NCBI RefSeq assembly: GCF_026241095.1
Contig: NZ_JAPFGB010000010.1
Location: forward strand, 1 to 64,000
DNA: 64,000 nucleotides
Reading direction: 5' to 3'
From: Saccharopolyspora sp. NFXS83
Lineage (GTDB): Bacteria > Actinomycetota > Actinomycetes > Mycobacteriales > Pseudonocardiaceae
The position numbers were made by a program, and so were the translations under genes. Below the pieces are notes generated by a model. That model was not told where the DNA came from, did no database searches, and saw nothing but the letters and a program-made list of their open reading frames with translations. Shown piece after piece: positions 1 to 8,267 of this stretch (position 1 is the stretch's first letter; every line of letters begins with the position of its first letter).

Positions 1-137
1 CTGCGCAATCCCGAAGCGCTCACCAAGACCGCTCAACCGGTGCTGGACCAGACGGTCGGACGGGTCGAGTCCCGTTCGCGCCCGGCTCAGGGCACCCTTA
101 CCTGCACGTCCAGGCGACTCGGTCGTAGCGTGAGGAC

Positions 138-773
138 GTGCCGGTACGCGTGCTGCTCGTCGATGATCACGAAGTGGTTCGCCGCGGCTTGCGGGACCTG
201 TTGAGCACCGAGCCGGACCTGGACGTCGTCGCCGAGGCCGGCGGAGTCGGTGAGGCGGTGGTCCGGGCGCAGGCCGCGGAGCCCGACGTGGCGGTGGTCG
301 ACATGCGACTGCCCGACGGCGACGGGCTCGACCTGTGCCGCAGGCTGCGGGCGTTGCCGGTGCCGCCGCAGTGCCTGGTGCTCACCGCGTTCGACGACGA
401 GCAGGCGCTGGTCGGGGCGATCAACGCGGGCGCCGCGGGCTACCTGCTCAAGCAGGTGCGCGGACGCGACCTGGTGAACGCGGTGCGCGAGGTCGCGGCG
501 GGGCGCTCGCTGCTGGACCCGGTGACCACCGCGCGGGTGCTGGAGCGGATGCGGCGCGGCGCGGACCGGCCCGCGGACGAGCTGGACACGCTCACCGACC
601 AGGAGCGCAAGGTGCTGGAGCTGATCGGCGAGGGCCTGACCAACCGCCAGATCGCGGAGCGCCTGTTCCTGGCGGAGAAGACCGTGAAGAACTACGTCAC
701 CGCTGTGCTCGCCAAGCTCGGCATGGAACGCCGCACCCAAGCAGCGGCCTGGGTCGCCCGCCGCCAAGGCTGA
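138..773 (+). CDS. devR: DevR/DosR-type response regulator (NarL family)
   Basis: A 211-residue response regulator. The receiver domain (1-120) shows the acidic pair D9/D10, phospho-acceptor D55 in VVDMRLPDGDG, T83 and K105. The LuxR-type helix-turn-helix (about 150-205) carries KTVKNYV at 181-187, the DNA-contact stretch known in mycobacterial DevR/DosR. From memory, LVDDHEVVRRGL, AGRSLLD, LTDQER and LAKLGMERRTQAA are near-identical to M. tuberculosis DevR, so orthology is likely. DevR-type regulators switch on hypoxia, NO and CO survival genes. The GTG start follows a GTGAGG ribosome site. The likely kinase partner lies downstream, convergent rather than co-transcribed. Bases 1-137 hold the promoter region; I cannot assign anything further upstream. 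Confidence 0.88.
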   Translation: MPVRVLLVDDHEVVRRGLRDLLSTEPDLDVVAEAGGVGEAVVRAQAAEPDVAVVDMRLPDGDGLDLCRRLRALPVPPQCLVLTAFDDEQALVGAINAGAAGYLLKQVRGRDLVNAVREVAAGRSLLDPVTTARVLERMRRGADRPADELDTLTDQERKVLELIGEGLTNRQIAERLFLAEKTVKNYVTAVLAKLGMERRTQAAAWVARRQG

Positions 774-775
774 AT

Positions 776-871
776 TCCTCGCGGGCGGCCGTGGTCGCTT
801 TGCTCTGGTGGCGGCGTGGCGGGTGGTCACCCTGCTCTGGTGGTTGCTGCTCAGCGGCTTCGCCGCTGACG
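776..871 (+). repeat. Dispersed palindromic repeat, copy 1
   Basis: The core at 850-870 reads CTCAGCGGCTTCGCCGCTGAC, an imperfect palindrome around GGCTTCGCC. Upstream of it are TCCTCGCGGGCGG and GGTGGTCACCCTGCTC, which are also found near other copies. It lies between the convergent regulator and kinase genes, so it could also act as a bidirectional terminator hairpin. Further copies are near 2141, 6508, 45861 and (degenerate) 46190. Confidence 0.7.
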
Positions 872-894
872 AGATCAAAGGTTCGGGAAACCCG

Positions 895-2043
895 TCAGAG
901 CGGGACTTCCCAGGTGACGGTGGTGCCGCTGTCCGGGGAGGAGTGGATGACGCAACTGCCGCCCGCTGCCGCCGCGCGTTCCTCCAGGTGGCGGAGGCCG
1001 CGTTTGGTGACGTCGCGCGGGATGCCGCAACCGTCGTCGACGACCTGCAGCCGCATGGAGCGGGCCGAGCAGCGGATCCGGACCAGCACCGAGCGCGCAC
1101 CGGAATGGCGGACCACGTTCGACAGCGCTTCGCGCATCGCGGCGCGGGCGTGGTCGGCGAGCGCGACCGGGACCTCGGTGAGGTCGCCCTCGATCTCCAG
1201 CTTCGGCGGCCTGCCGAGCAGTTCCCCGGCGATCTGCACCTCGGAGCGCATCGAATCGGCCAGGTCGGGGGCGTGCGCGGGCGTTTCCGGGTCTGCGGAG
1301 CGCAGGGTCCGCACGGTGGCGCGGACTTCGGCGATGGTCTGGTCGAGCTGGTCCATGGTGTCGGTGAGCCGCGCCGAGTCCTCCGCGGCGAGGCGGCCGG
1401 TGAGCTTGCGGTCGAGCACTTCGAGCTGCATCCCCGCCGCGTAGAGCCGCTGCACGATCACGTCGTGCAGGTCGCGGGCGATGCGCTCCCGCTCCTGGTA
1501 GACGGCGATGCGCTCGCGGGCGGTGGAGCCCTCGGCGAGCACCAGCGCCAGCCCGGCCTGCGCGGCGAAGCCGGTGAGCACTTCGACGGCGACGCGGGTG
1601 AACGTGGCGGCGCCGCGCCGCCGGTACACGGCGAGTGCCCCGAGCCTGCGTTCCCGCGTGCCGAACGGGGCGACCGCGAACGGCCCGTAGATCCGCAGCG
1701 AGGACGGCACGTAGGGCGCGGTGAGCGGGTCGTCGATGAGGTCGTCGACCACTATCGGCACGCCGCTGCGGGAGACGCGGGCGGCGGCGGAGCGCGCGGA
1801 GAGCACCGCACCGACGGGATCACCCGCGGTTTCGGGCTGGGCGGGGTAGGCGGCTTCGACGGTGAGCCTGCCGTCGTCGGCGCGCACCATGACGAGGCCG
1901 AGGTCGGCTTCGGCGAGCGCGGCGGCGCGGCGCACCACCATCGGAAGCACCACGTCGGGATCGTCGGCGGACAGCGCCGCCTTGGTGATCTCGGTGGAGG
2001 CGGCCAGCATGCGCCGGGCGAGTGCGGAATCCATGGCGTGCAC
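895..2043 (-). CDS. GAF-domain sensor histidine kinase (NarL-system type)
   Basis: About 382 residues. One GAF domain (about 7-170) is followed by a HisKA_3 dimerisation helix with phospho-acceptor His193 in ERIARDLHD, then an HATPase domain (REALSNVVRHS, VVDDGCGI, GLRHLEER, DSGTTVTWEV). There are no membrane segments, so it is cytosolic. It is the likely kinase for the DevR-like regulator, by analogy with DevS/DosS; unlike DevS it has one GAF domain, and whether heme is bound cannot be seen. I chose GTG at 2043 because GGAGGAGG lies 9 nt upstream. A longer frame to 2187 would translate through a repeat copy and is rejected. Confidence 0.85.
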   Translation of the reverse strand: MHAMDSALARRMLAASTEITKAALSADDPDVVLPMVVRRAAALAEADLGLVMVRADDGRLTVEAAYPAQPETAGDPVGAVLSARSAAARVSRSGVPIVVDDLIDDPLTAPYVPSSLRIYGPFAVAPFGTRERRLGALAVYRRRGAATFTRVAVEVLTGFAAQAGLALVLAEGSTARERIAVYQERERIARDLHDVIVQRLYAAGMQLEVLDRKLTGRLAAEDSARLTDTMDQLDQTIAEVRATVRTLRSADPETPAHAPDLADSMRSEVQIAGELLGRPPKLEIEGDLTEVPVALADHARAAMREALSNVVRHSGARSVLVRIRCSARSMRLQVVDDGCGIPRDVTKRGLRHLEERAAAAGGSCVIHSSPDSGTTVTWEVPL

Positions 2044-2140
2044 GAGGCTAGCCCTCCTCCCCCGCCCTGACCTGCGCGGCGGCCGTCCGATGTGACTCGG
2101 GTGATGTCTTCTCAACGATCTGCGCGGCGGTGCCGGTGTC

Positions 2141-2180
2141 CCAGCCGGTCGCTGGTCAGCGGCTTCGCCGCTGGCAGGAC
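2141..2180 (+). repeat. Dispersed palindromic repeat, copy 2
   Basis: The core GGTCAGCGGCTTCGCCGCTGG is followed by CAGGAC, and the preceding bases GCCGGTCGCTG match copies 3 and 4. It lies between the start of the histidine kinase gene and the end of cydDC. Confidence 0.65.
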
Positions 2181-2193
2181 GCCGCACGAGGAC

Positions 2194-5100
2194 CTACGCG
2201 GGGCGAGGGGCATCGGTGACGACTCCGCCGTCGCGCACGTGCAGGACCAGGTCGGCGGATTCGGTTTCGGCGGGCCGGTGCGTCACGTGCAGGACGGTGC
2301 GGTCGGTTTCCGCCCGCAGCCGGTGCAGCAGGGCCGTGGAGGTCTCGACGTCGAGGTGCGCGGTGGGTTCGTCGAGCAGCAGCGGGCCGGGGGCGAGCAG
2401 CGCGCGGGCCAGCGCGAGGCGTTGCGCCTCCCCGCCGGAGAGCGCGGTGCCGCCGGCGCCGACGAACTCGCCGAGCCGCTCGCCCCAGCCGGGCAGCCCG
2501 GCCAGCCGCAGCGCGTCGGCGAGCTCCCGGTCTGCGGCGCGCGGCGCCGACATCCGCAGGTTCTCCCGGATGGTGGTGGACACCAGGTTCGGTTCCTGCG
2601 GGCACCAGGCTGCCTGGCCGGGCAGCCGTGCCGTGCCGCGTTCGGCGGGCAGAAAGCCCAGCAGCAGCGCCAGCAGCGTGGACTTGCCGCTGCCGGAGGG
2701 GCCGACGAGGGCGACGTGGGTGCCGGGCGGGACGGTGAGGGTGACACCGCGCAGCGCGGGTTCGGCGGTGCCGGGCCAGCGCACGTCGACGTCGCGGAGG
2801 TCGATGCTCCCGTCGGGCGACGGCTCCGGGGCTCCGGTGCCGGTCTCGTCCGCCGCGAGCAGCGGGGCGAGCCGGTGCTGCGCGGCACGCAGGTTCCGCC
2901 ACTGCTGCGCGGCGGGCGGCAGGGCCGCGGCGGCTTCGGCGGCGGCGAGCGGGACCAGCGCGAGCAGCGGCGCGAGTTCCGGTGCGAGCCGCCCGGCAGC
3001 GACGGCCCCGGCGGCGAGCCAGGCCCCTCCGAGGACGGCGACGCCGATGGCCGCCGTGCTCACCGCGGTGGCGGCTCCGGTGGCGAACGCGGCGCGGCGG
3101 GCGCGGGCCGCGAGCCGGGCGTCGGCCGCGGCGAGTTCGGCGCGGCGGGAGGCGTGCGCGCCGAACGCGAGCAGCTCCGCGGAGCCGTCGAGCAGCGCCA
3201 GCACCCGGTCCGCCACGTGGCGCCGCCCGGCGGCGACGGCGGTGCTGGCGCGGCGCTCGGCGAACAGCGCCGCCGCGGCACCGCCGATGCCCGCGACCAG
3301 CAGCGAGACGGCCAGCAGCGCTCCCGCCGCGGGCAGCACGAGGGTTTGCAGCACCACGGCGGCGAGCGCGACGAGCGCGGCGGCCAGCGGCGGCAGGATC
3401 ACGCGCGGCACCAGGTCCCGGACCGCGTCGACGTCGTCGACGAGCCGCGCGATCCCGTCGCCGCGGCGCAGCCCCGCGGTGCGCGCGGGCCCGATCCGCA
3501 CCAGCGCGTCCCACAGCTTCTCCCGCAGCGATCCGGCGAACCGGAACGCGGCGTCGTGGGTGATGAGGCGTTCGACGTAGCGCAGCGCGGCGCGCGACAG
3601 CGCGAACAGGCGCACCCCCACCACGGCGACCGTCAGCGTGAGGATCGGCGGCTGTTGCGAGGCGCGGGCGATCAGCCACGCCGAGGTCGCGGTCAGCGCG
3701 AGACCCGACAGCAGCGACAGCGCCGCCAGCACCACGCCGAGCAGGGTGCGCGGGGTGATCAGCTCGCGGAGGGTGCCGCGGGCCGGGGGCAGTCCGGGCA
3801 CCTCGCCCGCCGCCCCCTCGGCGACCGGTTCCGGTTCGGGTTCGGCCACGTCGGTGTCGGGCCGGTGGCTGGCGAGGATCACGGTGGCGCCGCGCTCGGC
3901 GGCCCGCACGATCGCTTTGTCGACTTGGCGAGCTGTCGCCGTGTCGAGGTGCGCGGTCGGCTCGTCGAGCAGCAGCACCCGCGCGGTGCCGCGCAGCCGG
4001 AGCAGCGCGCGGGCCACGGCGACCCGCTGCCGCTCCCCCGTGGACAGCCCGTCGACCGCGCGGTCGCGCAGGTGGGCGGCGGCGGCTTCGGCGAGCACGT
4101 CGGGGATCGCGGCGGCGGTGCCGTCGGGCTGGTCGGTGACGGCGAGTTCGAGTTCGTCGGCGACGGTGCCGCCGGTGAACACCGGCCGCTGCGGCACCCA
4201 CGCGAGGTGCCCGCGCCAGGCCGCCGGGTCGAGCGCGCGCAGGTCGATGCCCGCGTACTCGACGGTCCCGCGTGCGGGCCGGGTGAAGCCGAGCAGCACG
4301 CCGAAGGTGGTGGACTTGCCGCTGCCGCTGGGCCCGATGCCGTCGAACCCGTCGAGCCGCAGCACTTCGCCGGGCCGGGCGGTGAAGCCGATCCCGTCCG
4401 GCGCGTGCCCGCCGCGCCGCGCCACGGCGAGGTCCCGCACGCGCAGCTCCCCGGCGGCGCCGAGCGGCCCGGTGGACTCGGGCCCCACCGCATCGTCCAC
4501 ATCGGACTCATCGGCGGAGATCACCTCGTCCGCGCGGCGCACCGCCTCCACGCCGTCCTCGCTGGCGTGGTGGGCGGCTCCGGCGGCGCGCAGCGGCAGG
4601 TAGCACTCGGGGGCGAGCACCAGCACCATCAGCCCGGTCGCCAGGTCCAGCTCACCGGACACCAGCCGCAGCCCGATGCCGACGGCGACCAGCGCCACCG
4701 ACAACGAGGAGAACAGCTCCAGCACCAGCGCGGACAGGAACGCGATGCGCAGCGTCGCCACGGTGCTGCGCCGGTGCCGCTCGCTGACCTGGCGCACCAC
4801 GGCCCGCTGCGCGCCCGCCCGGCGGAACGCGGTGAGCACCGGCAGCGCGCGCACCAGTTCGTGCAGCTGCGCAGACAGCCGCTGCGTCGAGTCGGTGGCG
4901 CGGGCGGTGCGCTGCTCGGTGTAGCGGCCGACGAGCCACGCGAACAGCGGGATCAGCGGCACCGTGATCAGGATCGTCGCCGCCGAGACCTCGTCGGAGA
5001 ACAGGATCCACGCGCCCACCAGCAGCGGGACGACGGCGGCCGTGACCAGCGCGGGCAGGTACTTCGTGAAGAACGCGTCGAGCGAGTCGAGTCCCTTCGT

Positions 5101-5463
5101 GGCCAGCGCGGTGAGCTCGACCGGCCCGCGTTCCTGGATCCACTCCGGTCCGCGCCGCAGCGCCGAGTCGAGCAGCCGGGCCCGCAACTCCTCCTTCGCG
5201 CCGGCGGCGGCCCGCGCGGAGACGAGCTCGGTGGCCCAGCCGAACGCGGCGCGGGCGAGGATCGCCCCGGCCAGCACCGCGAGCCGCCCGGTGATCGCGT
5301 CCGGGTCGACGCCGTGGGTGACGACCTCGGCGAGCGCGCTCGCCAGCGCCCACGCCTGCACGATCAGCGCGGCGGCGTTGCCCGCGGCGAGCGCGCCCGC
5401 GGCCAGCAGCGCCAGCCGTGCCGAACGCGACAGCCGGGGCAGCGCGCCCAGCGGCCCGCTCAC
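2194..5463 (-). CDS. cydDC: Fused CydDC thiol-reductant ABC exporter
   Basis: About 1089 residues: a CydD-like half (membrane domain about 1-320, nucleotide-binding domain to about 560) fused to a CydC-like half (membrane domain about 590-860, then the second nucleotide-binding domain). NBD1 shows GPSGSGKST, LSTGERQRVAVARALL and LLLDEPTAHLD. NBD2 shows GPSGSGKSTLLALLLG, LSGGEAQRLALARALL and LLLDEPTAHLD. CydDC exports glutathione/cysteine or a related reductant and is needed for cytochrome bd assembly; fusion is usual in actinobacteria. The GTG start overlaps the cydB stop as GTGA, implying translational coupling. The segment before the first Walker A (LRLDGFDGI) looks a few residues longer than usual. 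Confidence 0.9.
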   Translation of the reverse strand: MSGPLGALPRLSRSARLALLAAGALAAGNAAALIVQAWALASALAEVVTHGVDPDAITGRLAVLAGAILARAAFGWATELVSARAAAGAKEELRARLLDSALRRGPEWIQERGPVELTALATKGLDSLDAFFTKYLPALVTAAVVPLLVGAWILFSDEVSAATILITVPLIPLFAWLVGRYTEQRTARATDSTQRLSAQLHELVRALPVLTAFRRAGAQRAVVRQVSERHRRSTVATLRIAFLSALVLELFSSLSVALVAVGIGLRLVSGELDLATGLMVLVLAPECYLPLRAAGAAHHASEDGVEAVRRADEVISADESDVDDAVGPESTGPLGAAGELRVRDLAVARRGGHAPDGIGFTARPGEVLRLDGFDGIGPSGSGKSTTFGVLLGFTRPARGTVEYAGIDLRALDPAAWRGHLAWVPQRPVFTGGTVADELELAVTDQPDGTAAAIPDVLAEAAAAHLRDRAVDGLSTGERQRVAVARALLRLRGTARVLLLDEPTAHLDTATARQVDKAIVRAAERGATVILASHRPDTDVAEPEPEPVAEGAAGEVPGLPPARGTLRELITPRTLLGVVLAALSLLSGLALTATSAWLIARASQQPPILTLTVAVVGVRLFALSRAALRYVERLITHDAAFRFAGSLREKLWDALVRIGPARTAGLRRGDGIARLVDDVDAVRDLVPRVILPPLAAALVALAAVVLQTLVLPAAGALLAVSLLVAGIGGAAAALFAERRASTAVAAGRRHVADRVLALLDGSAELLAFGAHASRRAELAAADARLAARARRAAFATGAATAVSTAAIGVAVLGGAWLAAGAVAAGRLAPELAPLLALVPLAAAEAAAALPPAAQQWRNLRAAQHRLAPLLAADETGTGAPEPSPDGSIDLRDVDVRWPGTAEPALRGVTLTVPPGTHVALVGPSGSGKSTLLALLLGFLPAERGTARLPGQAAWCPQEPNLVSTTIRENLRMSAPRAADRELADALRLAGLPGWGERLGEFVGAGGTALSGGEAQRLALARALLAPGPLLLDEPTAHLDVETSTALLHRLRAETDRTVLHVTHRPAETESADLVLHVRDGGVVTDAPRPA

Positions 5464-6479
5464 GGCGCGTGCACCGGCGGGATGTGCTGGGTGCCGATGC
5501 GCTTGCGGAACACCCAGTACGTCCAGCCCTGGTAGATCAGCACGGCCGGGGTGCCGAACGCGGCGACCCAGGTGATCACGGTGAGGGTGTACGGACTGGA
5601 GGCGGTGCCTGCGATCGACAGCGACCACGCCGGGTCCAAGGTGGACGGGATGACGTTGGGCCACAGCGCGCCGAACAGCGTCACCACCACCCCGGCGAGC
5701 GCGATGCCCTGCAGCGCGAACGCCTGCCCTTCCCGCCACGAGATCATCCGGGTGAGCCCGGCGAGCGCGGCGACCAGCGCGACGCCCAGCGGCACCCACG
5801 TCCACGGGTCTCCCTGGGTCAGCTGCGCCAGCAGCAGCAGGCCGATCACCGGCAGCAGCAGCGGCGATCCGAACCGCAGCGCGAACTTCCGGGCCCGCTC
5901 CCGCACCTCACCGGTGGTCTTCAAGGACAGGAACACCGCCCCGTGCAAGAACGAGAAGCCCCACACGGCGAGCGCGCCCAGCACGTTCGGCAGCGTCAGC
6001 AGCACCAGCGGGCCGCCGACGCGGTCCCCGTTGGCGTCCAGCGGCAGGCCGAACACGCTCGCCGACAGCACCAGCCCGATCATCATCGGAGCGATCCAGG
6101 ACGCGGTGACGATCACGACGTCCCAGGTGCGCCGCCACCGCGCCGTGTCGACCTTGCCGCGGTACTCGAACGCGACGCCGCGCCCGATGAGCATCAGCAG
6201 CAGGAGCAGCAGCGGCAGGTAGGCGGTGCTGAACAGCGACGCGTACCAGCCGGGGAACGCGGCGAAGGTGGCTCCGCCCGCGACGATCAGCCAGACCTCG
6301 TTGCCGTCCCACACCGGGCCGATCGTGTTGATCAGCACCCGGCGCTCGCGCTCGTCGCGCCCCAGCACCGGCAGCAGCATGCCGACGCCGAAGTCGAAGC
6401 CCTCCAGGAACAGGTAGCCCAGCCACAGCACGGCGATCAGGGCGAACCAGAAGGTGGGCAGGTCCATCACGGTCTCCAT
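5460..6479 (-). CDS. cydB: Cytochrome bd oxidase subunit II
   Basis: A 339-residue polytopic membrane protein with CydB hallmarks: GYLFLEGFDFGVGMLLP near the N-terminus, INTIGPVWDGNEVWLI and AFPGWYASLFSTAYLPL. It pairs with CydA as the quinol-oxidising, oxygen-reducing terminal oxidase of the plasma membrane. It is the second gene of cydA-cydB-cydDC and its stop overlaps the cydDC start. Translation may begin at Met1 or Met5. The 116-bp spacer from cydA contains a dispersed repeat copy. Confidence 0.95.
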   Translation of the reverse strand: METVMDLPTFWFALIAVLWLGYLFLEGFDFGVGMLLPVLGRDERERRVLINTIGPVWDGNEVWLIVAGGATFAAFPGWYASLFSTAYLPLLLLLLMLIGRGVAFEYRGKVDTARWRRTWDVVIVTASWIAPMMIGLVLSASVFGLPLDANGDRVGGPLVLLTLPNVLGALAVWGFSFLHGAVFLSLKTTGEVRERARKFALRFGSPLLLPVIGLLLLAQLTQGDPWTWVPLGVALVAALAGLTRMISWREGQAFALQGIALAGVVVTLFGALWPNVIPSTLDPAWSLSIAGTASSPYTLTVITWVAAFGTPAVLIYQGWTYWVFRKRIGTQHIPPVHAP

Positions 6480-6507
6480 CGGTGGCTGAGTTGCTCGGTG
6501 GGTCGGG

Positions 6508-6564
6508 TGCCGGTGGTCCTCGTGCTGAGGTGGTCGCTGCTCAGCGGCTCCGCCGCTGACAGGA
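6508..6564 (+). repeat. Dispersed palindromic repeat, copy 3, inside the cyd operon
   Basis: The core CTCAGCGGCTCCGCCGCTGAC (6540-6560) is preceded by GCCGGTGGTCCTCGTGCTG and followed by AGGACG. The stretch matches copy 4 (45861-45918, opposite strand) over about 50 bases. It fills most of the spacer between cydA and cydB and could reduce read-through into cydB. Confidence 0.75.
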
Positions 6565-6595
6565 CGCGGATGAAAACCAAACCGGCCTCCTCAGC

Positions 6596-8098
6596 TCAGT
6601 AGGCGAACGACAGCGTGTCGTCGTCGGACTTCTCGTCGTCCGGGGGTTCGTGGGGCATCGTGGCCGCCACGCCGCCGCGGACGAAGCGCACGATCAGGAA
6701 GATCTCGACGCAGGCCAGCACGCCGTACACGGCGGTGAGCGCGATCAGCGAGGTGAGCATCTCGCCCGGCGTCACCCCCGAGGACACCGCCGAGGCCGTG
6801 TACATCCACACCCCGTCCACTCCGGACGGGTTCGGGTTGGGCGCGACGACGAACGGCTGGCGGCCGAGTTCGGTGAAGATCCAGCCGAACGCGTTGCCGA
6901 GGAACGGGGTCGCGATGCTCGCCACCGCCAGCGGCGCCCACCAGCGCCCCTTCGGGAACCGGCCCTTGCGGGTGAACCACAGGACCGCGACGGCGCCGAG
7001 CGCGGCCATCCCACCGAACCCGATCATGAACCGGAATCCCCAGTAGGTCGCGGGCAGGTTCGGCACGTAGTCGATGGGCTGCCCGGCGAAAGCGCCGAGC
7101 CGCGGGTCGTCCGGGTAGTGCGTGCCGTAGGCGGCCTGGTATTCGGGCACCAGCGCCTGCACGCCCTTGACCTCGCTGGTGAAGTCGCCGTTGGCCAGGT
7201 ACGACAGGATGTACGGCACGGTGAAGCTCTTGACGTCCTCGCAGTTCTGCCTGCCCACGTCGCCGTAGGCGAAGATCGAGAAGCTGGCGGGTTCCTCGGT
7301 GTGGCAGAGCGCTTCGGCGGAGGCCATCTTCATCGGCTGCTGCTCGAACATCAGCTTGCCCTGCACGTCACCGGACAGCGCCAGGCCCGCGAAGGCGATC
7401 ACGCCGACCCACGCGCCGAGCCGCATCGAACCGTGCCACAGCTTGCGGTCCTCGTCGTCGCGGTTCGAGTTCCTGCGGTGCTCGGCGATCTTGTAGGCGG
7501 CGATGCCGATGAGGAACGAGCCTGCCACGGCGAAGCAGCCGAAGATGGTGTGCGGGAACGCGGCGAGCACGGTGTTGTTCGTCATCACCTCCCAGATCGA
7601 GTTCATCCGGGGCCTGCCGTCGACCACCTCGACGCCCACCGGGTGCTGCATCCACGAGTTCGCGGCGAGGATGAAGTACGCGGAGGCGACGGTGGCCAGC
7701 GAGAACGCCCACGCGCAGGCCAGGTGCACGCCCTTCGGCAGCCGGTCCCAGCCGAAGATCCACAGGCCGAGGAAGGTGGACTCGACGAAGAACGCGACGA
7801 TCCCCTCCATCGCCAGCGGGGCGCCGAACACGTCGCCGACGAAGCGGGAGTACTCGCTCCACGCCATGCCGAACTGGAACTCCTGCACGATGCCGGTGAC
7901 CACGCCCATCGCGAAGTTGATCATCATCAACTTGCCCCAGAAGCGGGTCATCTTCAGGTAGCGCTCGTTCCCGGTGCGCCACCACGCCGTCTGCATCCCC
8001 GCGACCAGCAGGGAGAGTCCGATGGTCAGCGGAACCATCAGGAAGTGGTAGACGGTCGTGATCCCGAACTGCCACCGGGCGATGTCGAGGAGTTCCAC
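6596..8098 (-). CDS. cydA: Cytochrome bd oxidase subunit I
   Basis: 500 residues with the CydA architecture: N-terminal RWQFGITTVYHFLMVPLTIGLS containing His18 (equivalent to heme-ligand His19 of E. coli), FVGDVFGAPLAMEG, the later membrane His in FPHTIFGCF, the quinol-binding Q-loop region, RFMIGFGGM (heme-ligand Met region) and FTELGRQPFVVAP. It binds hemes b558, b595 and d and oxidises quinol under low oxygen. It is the first gene of cydA-cydB-cydDC. Two DevR-box-like palindromes lie 57-96 nt upstream of the ATG, suggesting hypoxia control by the DevR homologue at the window start. Confidence 0.95.
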   Translation of the reverse strand: MELLDIARWQFGITTVYHFLMVPLTIGLSLLVAGMQTAWWRTGNERYLKMTRFWGKLMMINFAMGVVTGIVQEFQFGMAWSEYSRFVGDVFGAPLAMEGIVAFFVESTFLGLWIFGWDRLPKGVHLACAWAFSLATVASAYFILAANSWMQHPVGVEVVDGRPRMNSIWEVMTNNTVLAAFPHTIFGCFAVAGSFLIGIAAYKIAEHRRNSNRDDEDRKLWHGSMRLGAWVGVIAFAGLALSGDVQGKLMFEQQPMKMASAEALCHTEEPASFSIFAYGDVGRQNCEDVKSFTVPYILSYLANGDFTSEVKGVQALVPEYQAAYGTHYPDDPRLGAFAGQPIDYVPNLPATYWGFRFMIGFGGMAALGAVAVLWFTRKGRFPKGRWWAPLAVASIATPFLGNAFGWIFTELGRQPFVVAPNPNPSGVDGVWMYTASAVSSGVTPGEMLTSLIALTAVYGVLACVEIFLIVRFVRGGVAATMPHEPPDDEKSDDDTLSFAY

Positions 8099-8154
8099 GG
8101 GGCCAGTCTGCCGGTGCGCACCGGACCCGGCTCAGGGGCCGCCGTCCCTCCTGG

Positions 8155-8171
8155 AGGGGCCCAAGGTCCCT
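8155..8171 (-). promoter_or_regulatory. Candidate DevR box 1 upstream of cydA
   Basis: Read on the cydA strand this is AGGGACCTTGGGCCCCT. It fits the DosR/DevR box form GGGACYTTNGGCCC known from mycobacterial hypoxia promoters. It is about 57-73 nt upstream of the cydA start codon. Assigned by eye. Confidence 0.55.
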
Positions 8172-8180
8172 ATTCGGACC

Positions 8181-8194
8181 AGGACTTACGTCCT
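8181..8194 (-). promoter_or_regulatory. Candidate DevR box 2 upstream of cydA
   Basis: AGGACTTACGTCCT resembles the palindromic DevR consensus GGGACTWWAGTCCC. Its centre is about 24 bp from that of box 1, compatible with cooperative binding on one face of the helix. Confidence 0.5.
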
Positions 8195-8267
8195 CCCGCG
8201 CACCAGGGGCTGCGATCTTTCTACCAATCCCGCCCCAAGATCGGAACCCTCCGAACCGGAGTCCGGG

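Noticed and set aside
2044-2187. N-terminal extension of the GAF kinase to 2187
   Set aside because: It would translate a dispersed repeat copy into SGEAADQRPAG and lacks a ribosome site; the GTG at 2043 has GGAGGAGG at 9 nt.
2092-5535. A 1147-codon open frame on the plus strand opposite cydDC
   Set aside because: It is the high-GC antisense shadow of cydDC: Arg/Gly/Gln-rich composition, no domain, while the minus strand shows complete ABC motifs. The same applies to long antisense frames near 6650-8596, 21756-23612, 24046-26172 and 38666-40306.
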